Shown here: positions 1 through 8,677 of the stretch, piece after piece | Numbering within the stretch: position 1 is the stretch's first letter | How the letters are laid out: each line of letters starts with the position of its first letter | Assembly: GCA_024276575.1 (NCBI GenBank) | Contig: JAJRWY010000005.1 | Span: 1-49,862, forward strand | Origin: Candidatus Binatota bacterium | Lineage (GTDB): Bacteria; Desulfobacterota; Binatia; UBA1149; CAITLU01 | Reading direction: 5' to 3' | DNA length: 49,862 nucleotides | Made by a program: the position numbers and the translations under genes | Notes under the pieces: model-generated | Databases searched by the model: none | What the model was told of the DNA's origin: nothing | Seen by the model: the letters and a program-made list of their open reading frames with translations, nothing else

Positions 1-116
1 ATGAGCGAAAATGTGCTGGAGTGCGTCAGCCGTGGCCTAACGGAGCGTTCACCGAGCGCAGCGTACCCAACCGTACGTGAGCATCGGCGGGCGCGAGTAG
101 GGCCGTGTATAGCGTG

Positions 117-134
117 CTCCGGCGCGAGCCGGAG
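117..134. other. Perfect 7-bp stem-loop near the left window edge
   Basis: CTCCGGC-GCGA-GCCGGAG forms a perfect 7-bp stem with a 4-base loop, about 80 bases downstream of the smc stop on the minus strand. A weaker stem (GGGCG/CGCCC) lies at 184-199, closer to smc. Neither is followed by a convincing T-run, so a rho-independent terminator is only a possibility. I see no convincing gene in bases 1-214. Confidence 0.35.
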
Positions 135-214
135 GCGATTTACGCCGTGAATTATTGTCCGATCAAGGTTAATACAACCGCAAGGGCGGAATCACGCCCG
201 CTAGTACTCGAGGC

Positions 215-3200
215 TCACAGGTTTACGGACACGATCTTCGAAACTCCCGGCTCCGGCATGGTCACTCCGTACAAGCGCCCGCAACGCTCCATGGTCCGTT
301 TATTGTGCGTGATCAGTACAAACTGCGAACGCGAACTCATCTCCGCAACCATGTTTATAAAACGGCCGACATTCGCCTCATCAAGCGGCGCATCGACTTC
401 GTCGAGAACACAAAAAGGACTGGGCTTGTAAAGAAAGAGCGAGAAAATAAGTGCAATCGCCGTCAACGCCTTCTCGCCGCCGGACAAAAGATTGAGGTTG
501 CCCAATTTCTTCCCGGGCGGCTGAACGAAAATCTCGACACCGGTCTCCAATAAATTGTTCTCATCCGTCAACGACAGCGAGGCCTTTCCCCCGTGGAAGA
601 GTTTTGGAAACGTTTTCTGGAAGATCGCATTCGTTTCGTTGAAAGCATCATGGAAACGCTTGCGTGACAGGCGGTTCAGTCTAGTTATGGTCCCCCGTAG
701 ATCCTCGATCGATTTCTCCAGGTCGTCACGCTGGCCAGTCAGTTCGTCGAGCCGCGTCTTAATCTCTTCGAGCTCGACGATCGCACCCAGATTAACCACT
801 CCCAGCCTACGTATCTTGTTGCGCACGGCGGCCAACGAGGCCTCGAGCTCACTACGCTCGCATCCTTGTAGTTCTCGAGCCTCTTCCGGCAACGGTAGCC
901 GCAACTCATCAAGAGATAGGCCGAGACGTTCAGCAACACCCTCGCCTAGCGAAGCCCGTTCGAGCAAACTCTGTTTGAGCTTGACGTCAAGGGAGTTCTG
1001 TTCCCGCCGCAAGCTCTCCAACCGGCTCGCCACATCACCAAGCTTCTTTTCTGTATCATCGAGTTCACGCAATAATTCGCGGCTGTCACGTTCAACGGCA
1101 GCCAACGCGGCTTCGCTTTCTTCAACACGAATACGCGCGCCCGCCAGATCCAGCTCCGGCCCTTCGAGACGGGCCGTCGTCAAACGTAAGCTCGACGAAT
1201 CACGGCCAATACGGGCATCGATAGCCTCACGCCGCGCGGCTATATCCTCCGCAGCAGCGTGCAAGCTGCGAGAGCGAAGTTCGAAGCCCTCTATTTTCTG
1301 CCGCAGTGCGGCCTCGCCGACTCGAGCCGCCTCGATCGCCGAACGAAGCTTGCTGCGCTCCGCATCAAAACCGCTGCCGCTACTTTCCAAGACCCGGCGC
1401 CTGGACTCCAACTCTTCAAGACGCGCCTCTACTTCACAAAGACGGTCACTGAGTTCGGCATAAGCCTTCTTGTCTTCCCGGATCTCTTCGGAAAGCGCGG
1501 CGCTCTCCGAAGTAACCGCAGCGAGACGGTCGGCCGTAAGCGAGACATTGTGGCGTTTCAGCTCCAGTTCCGCTTCAACCTCAACCCTCTCGAGCGTAAG
1601 TTGGTGCAAACGCTCGTCCATCGCTGCCAGTTCTTTTCCCGCCCGTTCAGCTTCAGCGGCCGCCCTCTCATATGCAGCTTTCGCATCACCGAGGGCGCTT
1701 CGTGCTTCAGATAACTCGACGGCGAGGCTACGCAACTCCGACTTTCTCGCCAACAGCCCCTCATCGGCGGCCTGGCCGCTCCCGCCGGTGACGACGCCGC
1801 TGGCTTCAACCACCTCACCGGCCAAAGTCACAAAAGTTGCGTGGTACCCGTTGCGCTGCCACTGCTCGCTGGCTTGGTCCAGCGAGTCCGCAACAACGAC
1901 CCCGTCGAGCAAAGGACCAACCACTCCCTCATAGCCCTCGTGCACGGTCATATGCTCGGAAAGCAGACTGTATCCAGGTGGAACGTTCGCCGGAATTCGC
2001 TGATGCCTAGGAGAAACCGGTATGAAACTGGCCCTGCCACTGCCCGTATCCTTCAGATACTCTGCACCAGCGACCCCCGCTTTAGGATCAGGCACAACGA
2101 CGTATTGCAGACGCTCGTGGAGCACCGCCGCCGCCGCCCGTTCGAAACCTTTCTCTATCTCCACCACGTCCGCAACCACGGCCGTGGCCCCGGTCTTCTC
2201 ACGACCACCGTTGCTCATGAAATGCCGGACCCCCTCCCCGTAGCCAGCGAAGCTTTCGTGCAACTCCTGCAGAGACTCCAGTCTTGATCTGATCTTGGCG
2301 ACCGCTTCCTGTTCCGAATCCACCTCACGTTGCCTGGCTGCTTTGACACCCAACGATCGTTCCAAAGCGGCCGCGGCCCTTTCCTTACCCCCCTCAGTAT
2401 TGCCGATCTCGCCTTCTAGCTTATCAAGGCGCAAACGGCTGCATTCGGCTTCCTCCGCAAGTTTGCTCTCTACTGTGCGTAACGCCTCAGTTTCCTGCTG
2501 AAATCGTTCCGCCTTCGCACCAAGGGTATCAAGCCTACGCTTCAGCCCAGCTTTCTGGTTTTTGAGTGACGCCTGCTCGGCGAGATTCTGAATCAACTCC
2601 GTCTTCACAGAGTCGCTTTCTCTCGTCCACTCTAGATACTTGGTCTCGAGTTCCTCAGCTTTGCGCTCCAGCCGAACTCGTTCATCTGAAGACGACGATA
2701 CGCGTCGCACCATGCTCGCAAGCTCGGCGTCAACCTCGCTAGCCTCCGTCACACACTTAGAGTATTTTTCGGCAAGCTCGGAAACTTCAGCGTGCGCTTC
2801 ACTCAACGCGGACCCGAGTTCCTCCACCTTTGATTCGGCGAAGCGTCGTTCCCTCTCCAACTCTGACAAAGCGTTTCTCGCCTGGTAAACCGCCGAGCGG
2901 CTCTGCTCAGCTTTGCTCTCGAGTCCCCGGCGCTCGTCGCGCACCGTATCCCGGCGTACAGCAGCGGCTTCCTGCTTGAGACGAGCAGCAAGCTCGCGGC
3001 CTGAAACATCGGCAAGCACCAAACGCAGACGGTCGATCTCGCCGTCTATTCCCGACAGACGCCCCGCCGACACAGTGCGATCGAGCAACTCTTCTTCGGC
3101 CTTGAGTTCCTGGAAACGGACCGCTCCACGCGCCTGCCGAGTCAGGGAGCGCGACTGTCTCTCGAGCTCCCGAACGATGTCGGTCACCCGCAGGAGATTG

Positions 3201-3799
3201 TCCCTAGTCCGCTCGATCTTTCGCTCGGCGGCAAGTTTCCTACTCCGGTAAAGCGTGGTTCCCGCCGCTTCCTCGATGAAAAGCCTCAGCTCATCCGGCT
3301 TCGCGTTGACCACTTGCCCGACGCGGCCTTGCTCGATCATCGAATAAGCCTTGGTACCGACTCCGGTGCCAAGGAATAATTCGGTGATGTCTCGAAGGCG
3401 GCACGGGCGAGAATTGATCAGATACTCCGCCTCGCCCGAACGGTAGAGACGCCGGGTAACCTGTAGTTCCGAAGCTTGACGAAGAGCGCGGATGACCTCG
3501 CTATCTTCATCATCCGCCGCCCGGTTATCGCTAGCTTCGTTGTTGTCTAGAATTATGCTGACTTCCGCCGCGCCCAACGGGCCATGCCGTTGATTCCCGG
3601 CGAAGATCACGTCCTCCATGGCCGCGCCGCGAAGTTGTTTGGCGCTTTGCTCGCCCAGCACCCAACGCAGCGCGTCAACGATATTGGATTTACCACACCC
3701 GTTAGGCCCGACGATTCCCGTTATCCCCTCCGGGAATTCGAGCACCGTACGGTCCATACAAGACTTGAAGCCGGTCAGTTCCAGCCGCTTTATCCTCAC
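215..3799 (-). CDS. smc: Chromosome segregation protein SMC
   Basis: This is the SMC ATPase of the bacterial condensin complex, which works with ScpA and ScpB to compact and segregate the chromosome. The 1194-aa length is normal for the family. The N-terminal head carries Walker A (GPNGCGKS, residues 31-38). Two long charged coiled-coil arms flank a hinge at roughly residues 520-680. The C-terminal head carries the ABC signature LLSGGEKALTAIA (from about residue 1104) and Walker B FCVLDEVDAPLDEAN. The start is GTG, and MRIKRLELTGFKSC is the typical SMC N-terminus. The sequence gagg-agagg precedes it. scpA and scpB are not in the window. The HNH gene upstream is on the same strand, 167 bases away. 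The assignment is secure. Confidence 0.97.
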   Translation of the reverse strand: MRIKRLELTGFKSCMDRTVLEFPEGITGIVGPNGCGKSNIVDALRWVLGEQSAKQLRGAAMEDVIFAGNQRHGPLGAAEVSIILDNNEASDNRAADDEDSEVIRALRQASELQVTRRLYRSGEAEYLINSRPCRLRDITELFLGTGVGTKAYSMIEQGRVGQVVNAKPDELRLFIEEAAGTTLYRSRKLAAERKIERTRDNLLRVTDIVRELERQSRSLTRQARGAVRFQELKAEEELLDRTVSAGRLSGIDGEIDRLRLVLADVSGRELAARLKQEAAAVRRDTVRDERRGLESKAEQSRSAVYQARNALSELERERRFAESKVEELGSALSEAHAEVSELAEKYSKCVTEASEVDAELASMVRRVSSSSDERVRLERKAEELETKYLEWTRESDSVKTELIQNLAEQASLKNQKAGLKRRLDTLGAKAERFQQETEALRTVESKLAEEAECSRLRLDKLEGEIGNTEGGKERAAAALERSLGVKAARQREVDSEQEAVAKIRSRLESLQELHESFAGYGEGVRHFMSNGGREKTGATAVVADVVEIEKGFERAAAAVLHERLQYVVVPDPKAGVAGAEYLKDTGSGRASFIPVSPRHQRIPANVPPGYSLLSEHMTVHEGYEGVVGPLLDGVVVADSLDQASEQWQRNGYHATFVTLAGEVVEASGVVTGGSGQAADEGLLARKSELRSLAVELSEARSALGDAKAAYERAAAEAERAGKELAAMDERLHQLTLERVEVEAELELKRHNVSLTADRLAAVTSESAALSEEIREDKKAYAELSDRLCEVEARLEELESRRRVLESSGSGFDAERSKLRSAIEAARVGEAALRQKIEGFELRSRSLHAAAEDIAARREAIDARIGRDSSSLRLTTARLEGPELDLAGARIRVEESEAALAAVERDSRELLRELDDTEKKLGDVASRLESLRREQNSLDVKLKQSLLERASLGEGVAERLGLSLDELRLPLPEEARELQGCERSELEASLAAVRNKIRRLGVVNLGAIVELEEIKTRLDELTGQRDDLEKSIEDLRGTITRLNRLSRKRFHDAFNETNAIFQKTFPKLFHGGKASLSLTDENNLLETGVEIFVQPPGKKLGNLNLLSGGEKALTAIALIFSLFLYKPSPFCVLDEVDAPLDEANVGRFINMVAEMSSRSQFVLITHNKRTMERCGRLYGVTMPEPGVSKIVSVNL

Positions 3800-3966
3800 C
3801 TACACCCTCTCCTCACGCCTGCGGCGAACTCTACGAAGAACCAGGCTTAAGTATCCCACGTCGCAAAGTAGCGAGTCAATATCCGTGCGGCCCTTCGACA
3901 ACAATCCCTAGTGGTGCAGTCCTGGGTCCAACCACAAAATCTTGGGTATCCCACCCCGGCAAGGCG

Positions 3967-4590
3967 TCAAGGCGAATCGAGTTCCACGTTCCAGTAGGCG
4001 GTGTCGGCCGGACTCAAGAAAGGCTTCCACTCCCTGTAGCCTCGAGCAGCCAAATGCTTAGCCACGAAAGGAGTCCAGGCCGGCGCCCGCGGAGGACGCA
4101 ACAGGCGCATTCCTACCTGCTCTGGACGATTGCCACCCTTGCGCCGATTGCACTCCAGGCAAGAGCAAACGACGTTTTCCCAACTCGTGGGGCCGCCATG
4201 AGAACGCGGCACGACATGATCCAGGTTGAGTTCACGCCGCGGCAAGCGGCGCCCGCAGTATTGGCAGGTGCTAAGATCGCGCACGAAAATATTGTGGCGG
4301 CTAAAGCGTACCCTCCTGCGCGGAACCCGGTCGAAACTCCTCAACAAAATCACCCGTGGAACGCGAATGGCGCAATCGACAAGACCGATGCTGTCACAAC
4401 CGGCCACCGACAAGTCCGACCATTCTTGGAAATCAAAAGTGCGGTATTCCTCATCCACCGCGCGCGCCACGCCGCAGTAAAGAAGCGACAGCGCCCGGCG
4501 CACGCTGGTCACATGCACCGGCAGATAGGCCTTGTTGAGCACCAAGGTCCGGCCTAACAAGCCCCCGGCACCCGCATCCGCGGCAATCAT
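3967..4590 (-). CDS. HNH endonuclease family protein
   Basis: This is a small HNH nuclease-fold protein. A zinc-binding pair, CQYCGRR and CLECNRR, brackets the core LNLDHVVPRSHGG, where the DH supplies catalytic and metal-binding residues. The N-terminal part (TLVLNKAYLPVHV, then RRALSLLYCGVARAV) is the usual lead-in of the stand-alone HNH family common in environmental bacteria. The ORF in the track begins at 4770, but that extension runs through the inverted-repeat element at 4638-4809. I therefore place the start at ATG 4590 (207 aa), and a slightly later start is possible. The family is usually chromosomal and of unknown biological role. Nothing nearby suggests restriction or toxin activity. 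Confidence 0.85.
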   Translation of the reverse strand: MIAADAGAGGLLGRTLVLNKAYLPVHVTSVRRALSLLYCGVARAVDEEYRTFDFQEWSDLSVAGCDSIGLVDCAIRVPRVILLRSFDRVPRRRVRFSRHNIFVRDLSTCQYCGRRLPRRELNLDHVVPRSHGGPTSWENVVCSCLECNRRKGGNRPEQVGMRLLRPPRAPAWTPFVAKHLAARGYREWKPFLSPADTAYWNVELDSP

Positions 4591-4637
4591 GGCAGCGAGG
4601 CTAGCAGCGCCGTGATTGCAGTCAACACCCTGCTGAC

Positions 4638-4809
4638 CTGGACTATTCATGAAAAGCTCTGCTACGAGCGCCAAGTGCGCGCCCGCTCGGGGCCTGCTTC
4701 TCTTCAACCCTCTACGTACTATCACGACACCTACGGGTATCGTTGCTACGCTCGCCCCGAGCTTACGCACGCTTGGCGCTCTTGCAGCGAACTTTCATGA
4801 ATAGTCCAG
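4638..4809. repeat. Inverted-repeat (MITE-like) element, copy A
   Basis: This 172-bp element has two arms of about 56 bp (4638-4693 and 4754-4809). The arms are inverted copies, roughly 75-80% identical by eye, and both begin CTGGACTATTCATGAA. It contains no ORF of its own. Related ends occur at 12760-12814, 27622-27661 and at both ends of 35801-36018. The length, inverted ends and dispersal fit a miniature inverted-repeat element. The transcript could fold into a long hairpin. The element separates the HNH gene from the RNase G promoter region. Confidence 0.75.
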
Positions 4810-4823
4810 TCTAAGTCCCGGCA

Positions 4824-4851
4824 TTGATACGTGAAGTCACTGTGCTAATTA
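4824..4851 (+). promoter_or_regulatory. Candidate sigma-70 promoter for rng, with a long leader
   Basis: TTGATA (4824-4829) is followed after 16 bases by TAATTA (4846-4851), preceded by TGC as in an extended -10. Transcription from here would give a leader of about 165 bases before the TTG start of RNase G, including a run of seven T at about 4949. With element A, this accounts for the 433-base gap 4591-5023. I see no small gene in it. Confidence 0.4.
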
Positions 4852-5023
4852 GAGCCGCAATGCTTTTCTGCATGGACTTCCTTCCGACAGTGCTGAGGAC
4901 GCTCGCTTTGGGCGCGGCCCGCCGAGCGCGAGGAACCATGCCGCCGATTTTTTTCAGTCAAGGAATGCGGCTCATAGATATAAGCGACATTCAGAGCCCG
5001 GCCACCGAACTCGGAGACTTCTC

Positions 5024-6529
5024 TTGCGTAAACAGATCATTATCAATTCAACCCCCAGCGAAGTCCGCGTCGCTCTTCTCGAGAATGGAGTGCTCGCTGA
5101 AATTCACATCCAACGAAGCACCGAGGAAGCCGCCGCAGGGAACATTTACAAGGGCAAGGTGCTACGTGTACTACCCGGGATGCAGGCCGCTTTCGTGGAC
5201 ATCGGCCTCGAGAAAGCCGCGTTTCTCCATGCCTCCGATGTCGTAGCCGACGAAGATATCGATGCCGACGAGGGCGAGGAAGAGACCACCGAGACTTCCC
5301 GGGAAAGCGGCTCGCGCAAAGAACATACCCCGATTGAAGAACGAGTCCGTCGCGGCGACGAAATCATTACACAGATCGCCAAGGAGCCTATCGGGACCAA
5401 AGGCGCCCGCATCACTTCCCATGTCTCCCTGCCCGGGAAATATTTGGTATACATGCCGCAGGGCAACCTGACCGGTATCTCCAAGAGAATTTCGGACGAC
5501 CGAGAGCGCCGGAGGCTTCGCGACATAATAAACTCTGCCAAACCGGCGCAAGGCGGTATCATCGCTAGAACCGCCTGCCAGGGGCTGCCCCGTAAGGAAA
5601 TAGTCGACGACATTCGAGCCCTTGAAAAGCTTTGGCAGTCCGTTCAAAGCAAGAGCGAAACGGTAAGTGCACCGTCTCTGCTCCACGCGGACCTAGATCT
5701 GGTGTTGCGCACCATCCGTGACATCCTCTCACCAGACGTGGACGAAATAGTCCTCGATTCACAGGATGATTTCCGTCGAACTCGACAGTACGTCCAGGCG
5801 TTCATGCCGTCACTGGCAGAAAGGGTCGCTTTTTACGAACGACTTGAACCCATCTTCGACCGCTACGGCGTCGAGGACCAGATTACGCGTGCTACTGAGC
5901 CGAAGGTCTGGCTGAAGTCGGGCGGCTACTTGGTCATCGATCAGGGTGAAGCCTTGACCATGATCGATGTCAACACGGGACGCTTCGTGGGCAAGCGATC
6001 GCAAGAGGAAACTGTACTCAAGACCAATATCGAAGCCGCCCAGGAAATTGTGTGCCAGCTTCGCCTTCGCAATATCGGTGGAATCATCATCCTCGATCTC
6101 ATCGACATGGACGACCCTGTACACCGGCGCCAAGTGACGGAAACCCTGGAAGCGGCTCTAGCACTCGACAAGGCCAGAACCAGCATACTCAGAATTTCGG
6201 AACTGGGACTGATCCAGATGACTCGAAAGCGCACTCGCGAAAACCTGGAGCGCCTACTGTCGAGTCCCTGCCCGTACTGTGACGGGCGCGGACGCATAAA
6301 ATCCATACCGACCGTCGCCGGGGAGATACTTCGAGCGATCCGGCGGGAAGCCACCCACCACCCTGACTCGTCGCGGATCATGGTCCGCGCCAACAAGGAG
6401 GTCGTATCCTACCTATACAAGGATGAAGACAGTGCTATTCGCTCACTGCAGGAAAAGCTTCAACGAAATGTGACACTGAAGGTGGCGGAGACATACCACC
6501 AGGAACAGTATGACGTCGCAGCCGGCTAA
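5024..6529 (+). CDS. rng: Ribonuclease G / RNase E family
   Basis: This endoribonuclease acts in RNA decay and in maturation of rRNA ends. The 501-aa length matches RNase G rather than the longer RNase E. An S1-type RNA-binding region is near residues 35-125 (NIYKGKVLRVLPGMQAAFVD), with an acidic insert (DEDIDADEGEEE) typical of this branch. Catalytic Mg-binding aspartates sit in IDVNTGRFVG and IILDLIDMDD. The zinc-link is CPYCDGRG. The start is TTG at 5024 with GGAG seven bases upstream, and no in-frame ATG gives the conserved beginning MRKQIIINS. The next gene overlaps the 3' end by 20 bases, so the two are probably translationally coupled. Confidence 0.96.
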   Translation: MRKQIIINSTPSEVRVALLENGVLAEIHIQRSTEEAAAGNIYKGKVLRVLPGMQAAFVDIGLEKAAFLHASDVVADEDIDADEGEEETTETSRESGSRKEHTPIEERVRRGDEIITQIAKEPIGTKGARITSHVSLPGKYLVYMPQGNLTGISKRISDDRERRRLRDIINSAKPAQGGIIARTACQGLPRKEIVDDIRALEKLWQSVQSKSETVSAPSLLHADLDLVLRTIRDILSPDVDEIVLDSQDDFRRTRQYVQAFMPSLAERVAFYERLEPIFDRYGVEDQITRATEPKVWLKSGGYLVIDQGEALTMIDVNTGRFVGKRSQEETVLKTNIEAAQEIVCQLRLRNIGGIIILDLIDMDDPVHRRQVTETLEAALALDKARTSILRISELGLIQMTRKRTRENLERLLSSPCPYCDGRGRIKSIPTVAGEILRAIRREATHHPDSSRIMVRANKEVVSYLYKDEDSAIRSLQEKLQRNVTLKVAETYHQEQYDVAAG

Positions 6530-7379
6530 AAGCGCGGCTGGCCGCTTTCGAGCCGTAGTGGCGCGCATCACCATCCGCAGGATATTCGGCAACGTCGTGC
6601 TGGCCGCAACCCTACTTGCACGTGCGGTCGTTGCTGATGCCGGGACCATCGGATTCCAGATTCAGACCTCGGTGACTACGGGTCCGGGTGTCTCTGTAGA
6701 AGTAACTCTCACGCACACCGGGGACGAAACCGCTAGAACCGTCGTCCCTAGCGTCATGCTTCGCGGCCGTGAGGTGGCCGGCAAACAATTGGAGCGCCTC
6801 CACCCCGGCCAAAGTCATCGCTGGAAGATCGAGTTCCAGAAGGAAGACCTACCACCCGGGGTATACACACTGATCACCCGGGTGGTCTACTCAGACGCCA
6901 ATGCCTACCCGTTTGAGGTAACCGCAGCTACGCCTTTCAACGTCGCGATGGATCCGCTGCCGCGGGTCACAGGACGGCTCCTACTCCCCTCCATCCAAGG
7001 GAAGAGTAGCACCACCGCTACGTTGACTCTCTCTTTCCCCGAGACTCGCAAGGGACCTTTCAAGATAGAGTTGGTGCTACCTGCTGGGTTGCATGCTCCT
7101 AAAACGAAATTCACTATTACCCCGGACGGGACCCGTAGTTCGACCACTTCGTTGCGCCTGAGCAACCGGAGCTTGCTTGCGGGCACGCGCATAAATCTCT
7201 TCGCTCTCGTAACCAACCAAGGCACTCCTCCACAGACCGATCTCATTCAAGGAACGCTGCGCATCATTGAGAAGAAGAAGTCCCTGACTACTGGATTCTT
7301 TGTAAAGCTAGCACTGGGCGCAGGGTTGAGTTTCGCCCTGCTCGAACTCATCTGGGCGCTAAGGAAGCTGAAGAAATGA
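6510..7379 (+). CDS. Membrane-anchored beta-sandwich protein, function unknown
   Basis: I do not recognise a named family. The 289-aa protein has an N-terminal hydrophobic signal or anchor segment (residues about 24-44, VVLAATLLARAVVADA). An extracytoplasmic stretch follows, rich in beta-strand-like Thr/Val/Gly sequence, and resembles two Ig-like or CARDB/NPCBM-like sandwich domains (about 45-140 and 145-255). It ends with a C-terminal membrane helix (about 263-283) and a positive tail (LRKLKK). The start ATG lies inside the end of rng with AGGAACAG just upstream. Its stop overlaps the start of the next gene (ATGA). The tight coupling suggests it assists the large membrane protein that follows, but that is inference. 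Confidence 0.75.
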   Translation: MTSQPAKSAAGRFRAVVARITIRRIFGNVVLAATLLARAVVADAGTIGFQIQTSVTTGPGVSVEVTLTHTGDETARTVVPSVMLRGREVAGKQLERLHPGQSHRWKIEFQKEDLPPGVYTLITRVVYSDANAYPFEVTAATPFNVAMDPLPRVTGRLLLPSIQGKSSTTATLTLSFPETRKGPFKIELVLPAGLHAPKTKFTITPDGTRSSTTSLRLSNRSLLAGTRINLFALVTNQGTPPQTDLIQGTLRIIEKKKSLTTGFFVKLALGAGLSFALLELIWALRKLKK

Positions 7380-8677
7380 ATCGCAGGCTTTCCCTGACAA
7401 TCACTGAGTACGCGCTGGCCTGCCTGGCAACGTTTTACTTGCTCTACATCTACCCGTGGCCCGAGTTGCTCAGTCCAACCGTAACTGCCGGCGGCGACAT
7501 GGCCTCTCACTACTACCCGGCCTGGATCATGCACAATGAACTTCTTCCGCACGGACAGGTTACCGGGTGGACGATGGGCAACTACGCCGGATTTCCCATC
7601 TTCCATTTCTATTCTACGTTCCCCTTCGTCCTGATCGCTGCGCTCGGCTACATCTTTCCGATGGAGCAGGTGTTCAAGCTCGTGACCTTGCTCGGGCCGA
7701 CTACGCTGCCCTTGGCAGCGGCATACTTCTTTCGCAGCCTCGGCTACACGCGCGGGGGTTCCGTAATTGCGGCGGCCTCCGTGCTGCCAGTGCTGTTCCA
7801 ACAAGGGAACTCGATGTGGGGCGGCAATCTTTCAAGTGTACTCGCTGGCGAGTTCTGCCACTCTATCGGGATCTCCTTGTCGCTGGTCTTCCTAGGACTG
7901 TTTCACCGTACCGTAAACGGGCGCGGATCATGGATCGGTTCCGCGTTCCTGCTTGCGGCAACCGGTTTGAGCCACGCATTCGCGTTCATGGCGGCTCTAT
8001 GGTCGGCCCTCTTTTACGTCTGGCCCCGGCGAACGACGATCAAATATGGACGTTACGCTGCACCGGTATTCCTGCTGAGCTTCCTACTACTGTGCTTCTG
8101 GGGTTTGCCGCTGGCCCCGCGCGTACAATTCACCACAGAGTTCAACCCGGTTTGGCACATCAACGATTGGAAGACTGTGGTCCCAGAGCTGCTCTGGCCG
8201 GCCAGTCTGCTGGCCCTGGCCAACTTATTCCTACTGCTGCAGCGGCCCCGGCAATTCGAAGAGTATCCCAAGACCCGCGTGATTCTCGGCTTGCTGGCAG
8301 CGGCCGTCATCGGCGGTCTATGGTATTCTATCGACTTCAGTGCCGGCTTGAGCCAGGGGCCAGCCTGGTACACCGGGGCTACCACTGCCTTCGTCCTAGC
8401 TTGGATCGCCGTCCCCGGCCGGAGTTTTTGCGCCGACCGTCAAGGCATGTTGCTGTTTACCTTTTTTGGTGCAGCGTTCCTTTACGCGGTGGTGCCCGAT
8501 GTCGGTTTCCCCGACATACGTTTCGTTCCCCTCGGACAGTTTTTCGCAGGCTTTCTCGCCGCCGACCTGTTGACCTGGCTCGGATCGAAGTTCAAGTTCA
8601 AACTTCTTTACGCGGTGACGATTGCGCTGGCCACCATAGCCTGGACCAACGATCATATCGGTTACGTACCGTCCTAG
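7376..8677 (+). CDS. PTPS-related polytopic membrane protein, N-terminal part (ends at in-frame TAG)
   Basis: This is the first 433 codons of a large polytopic protein resembling the 'PTPS-related' membrane family (distantly glycosyltransferase-like or YfhO-like). Early loop motifs GGDMASHYYPAW and NYAGFPIFHFYSTFPF are typical, as is WGGNLSSVLAGEF. About ten hydrophobic segments follow. The frame stops at TAG 8675-8677, but homology-like sequence continues in the same frame without a gap (LKWNYSGYEGK), so the natural protein would be about 944 aa over 7376-10210. A TGG codon would give VPSWLKWNYSGYE, which looks right for the family. Causes could be a real nonsense mutation, readthrough or a sequence error. 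The gene is coupled to the upstream gene by ATGA. The substrate is unknown; a role in cell-envelope glycan or lipid handling is plausible. Confidence 0.8.
   Translation: MNRRLSLTITEYALACLATFYLLYIYPWPELLSPTVTAGGDMASHYYPAWIMHNELLPHGQVTGWTMGNYAGFPIFHFYSTFPFVLIAALGYIFPMEQVFKLVTLLGPTTLPLAAAYFFRSLGYTRGGSVIAAASVLPVLFQQGNSMWGGNLSSVLAGEFCHSIGISLSLVFLGLFHRTVNGRGSWIGSAFLLAATGLSHAFAFMAALWSALFYVWPRRTTIKYGRYAAPVFLLSFLLLCFWGLPLAPRVQFTTEFNPVWHINDWKTVVPELLWPASLLALANLFLLLQRPRQFEEYPKTRVILGLLAAAVIGGLWYSIDFSAGLSQGPAWYTGATTAFVLAWIAVPGRSFCADRQGMLLFTFFGAAFLYAVVPDVGFPDIRFVPLGQFFAGFLAADLLTWLGSKFKFKLLYAVTIALATIAWTNDHIGYVPS

Noticed and set aside
1-431. ORFs at 105-431 and 1-150 (plus)
   Set aside because: The first is antisense to smc. 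The second (49 codons from ATG 1) has no domain, ribosome-binding site or homology-like pattern.
1558-1818. Many ORFs antisense to smc, cytochrome c, leuS and glyA
   Set aside because: They are shadows of real genes in a high-G+C genome and carry no domains.
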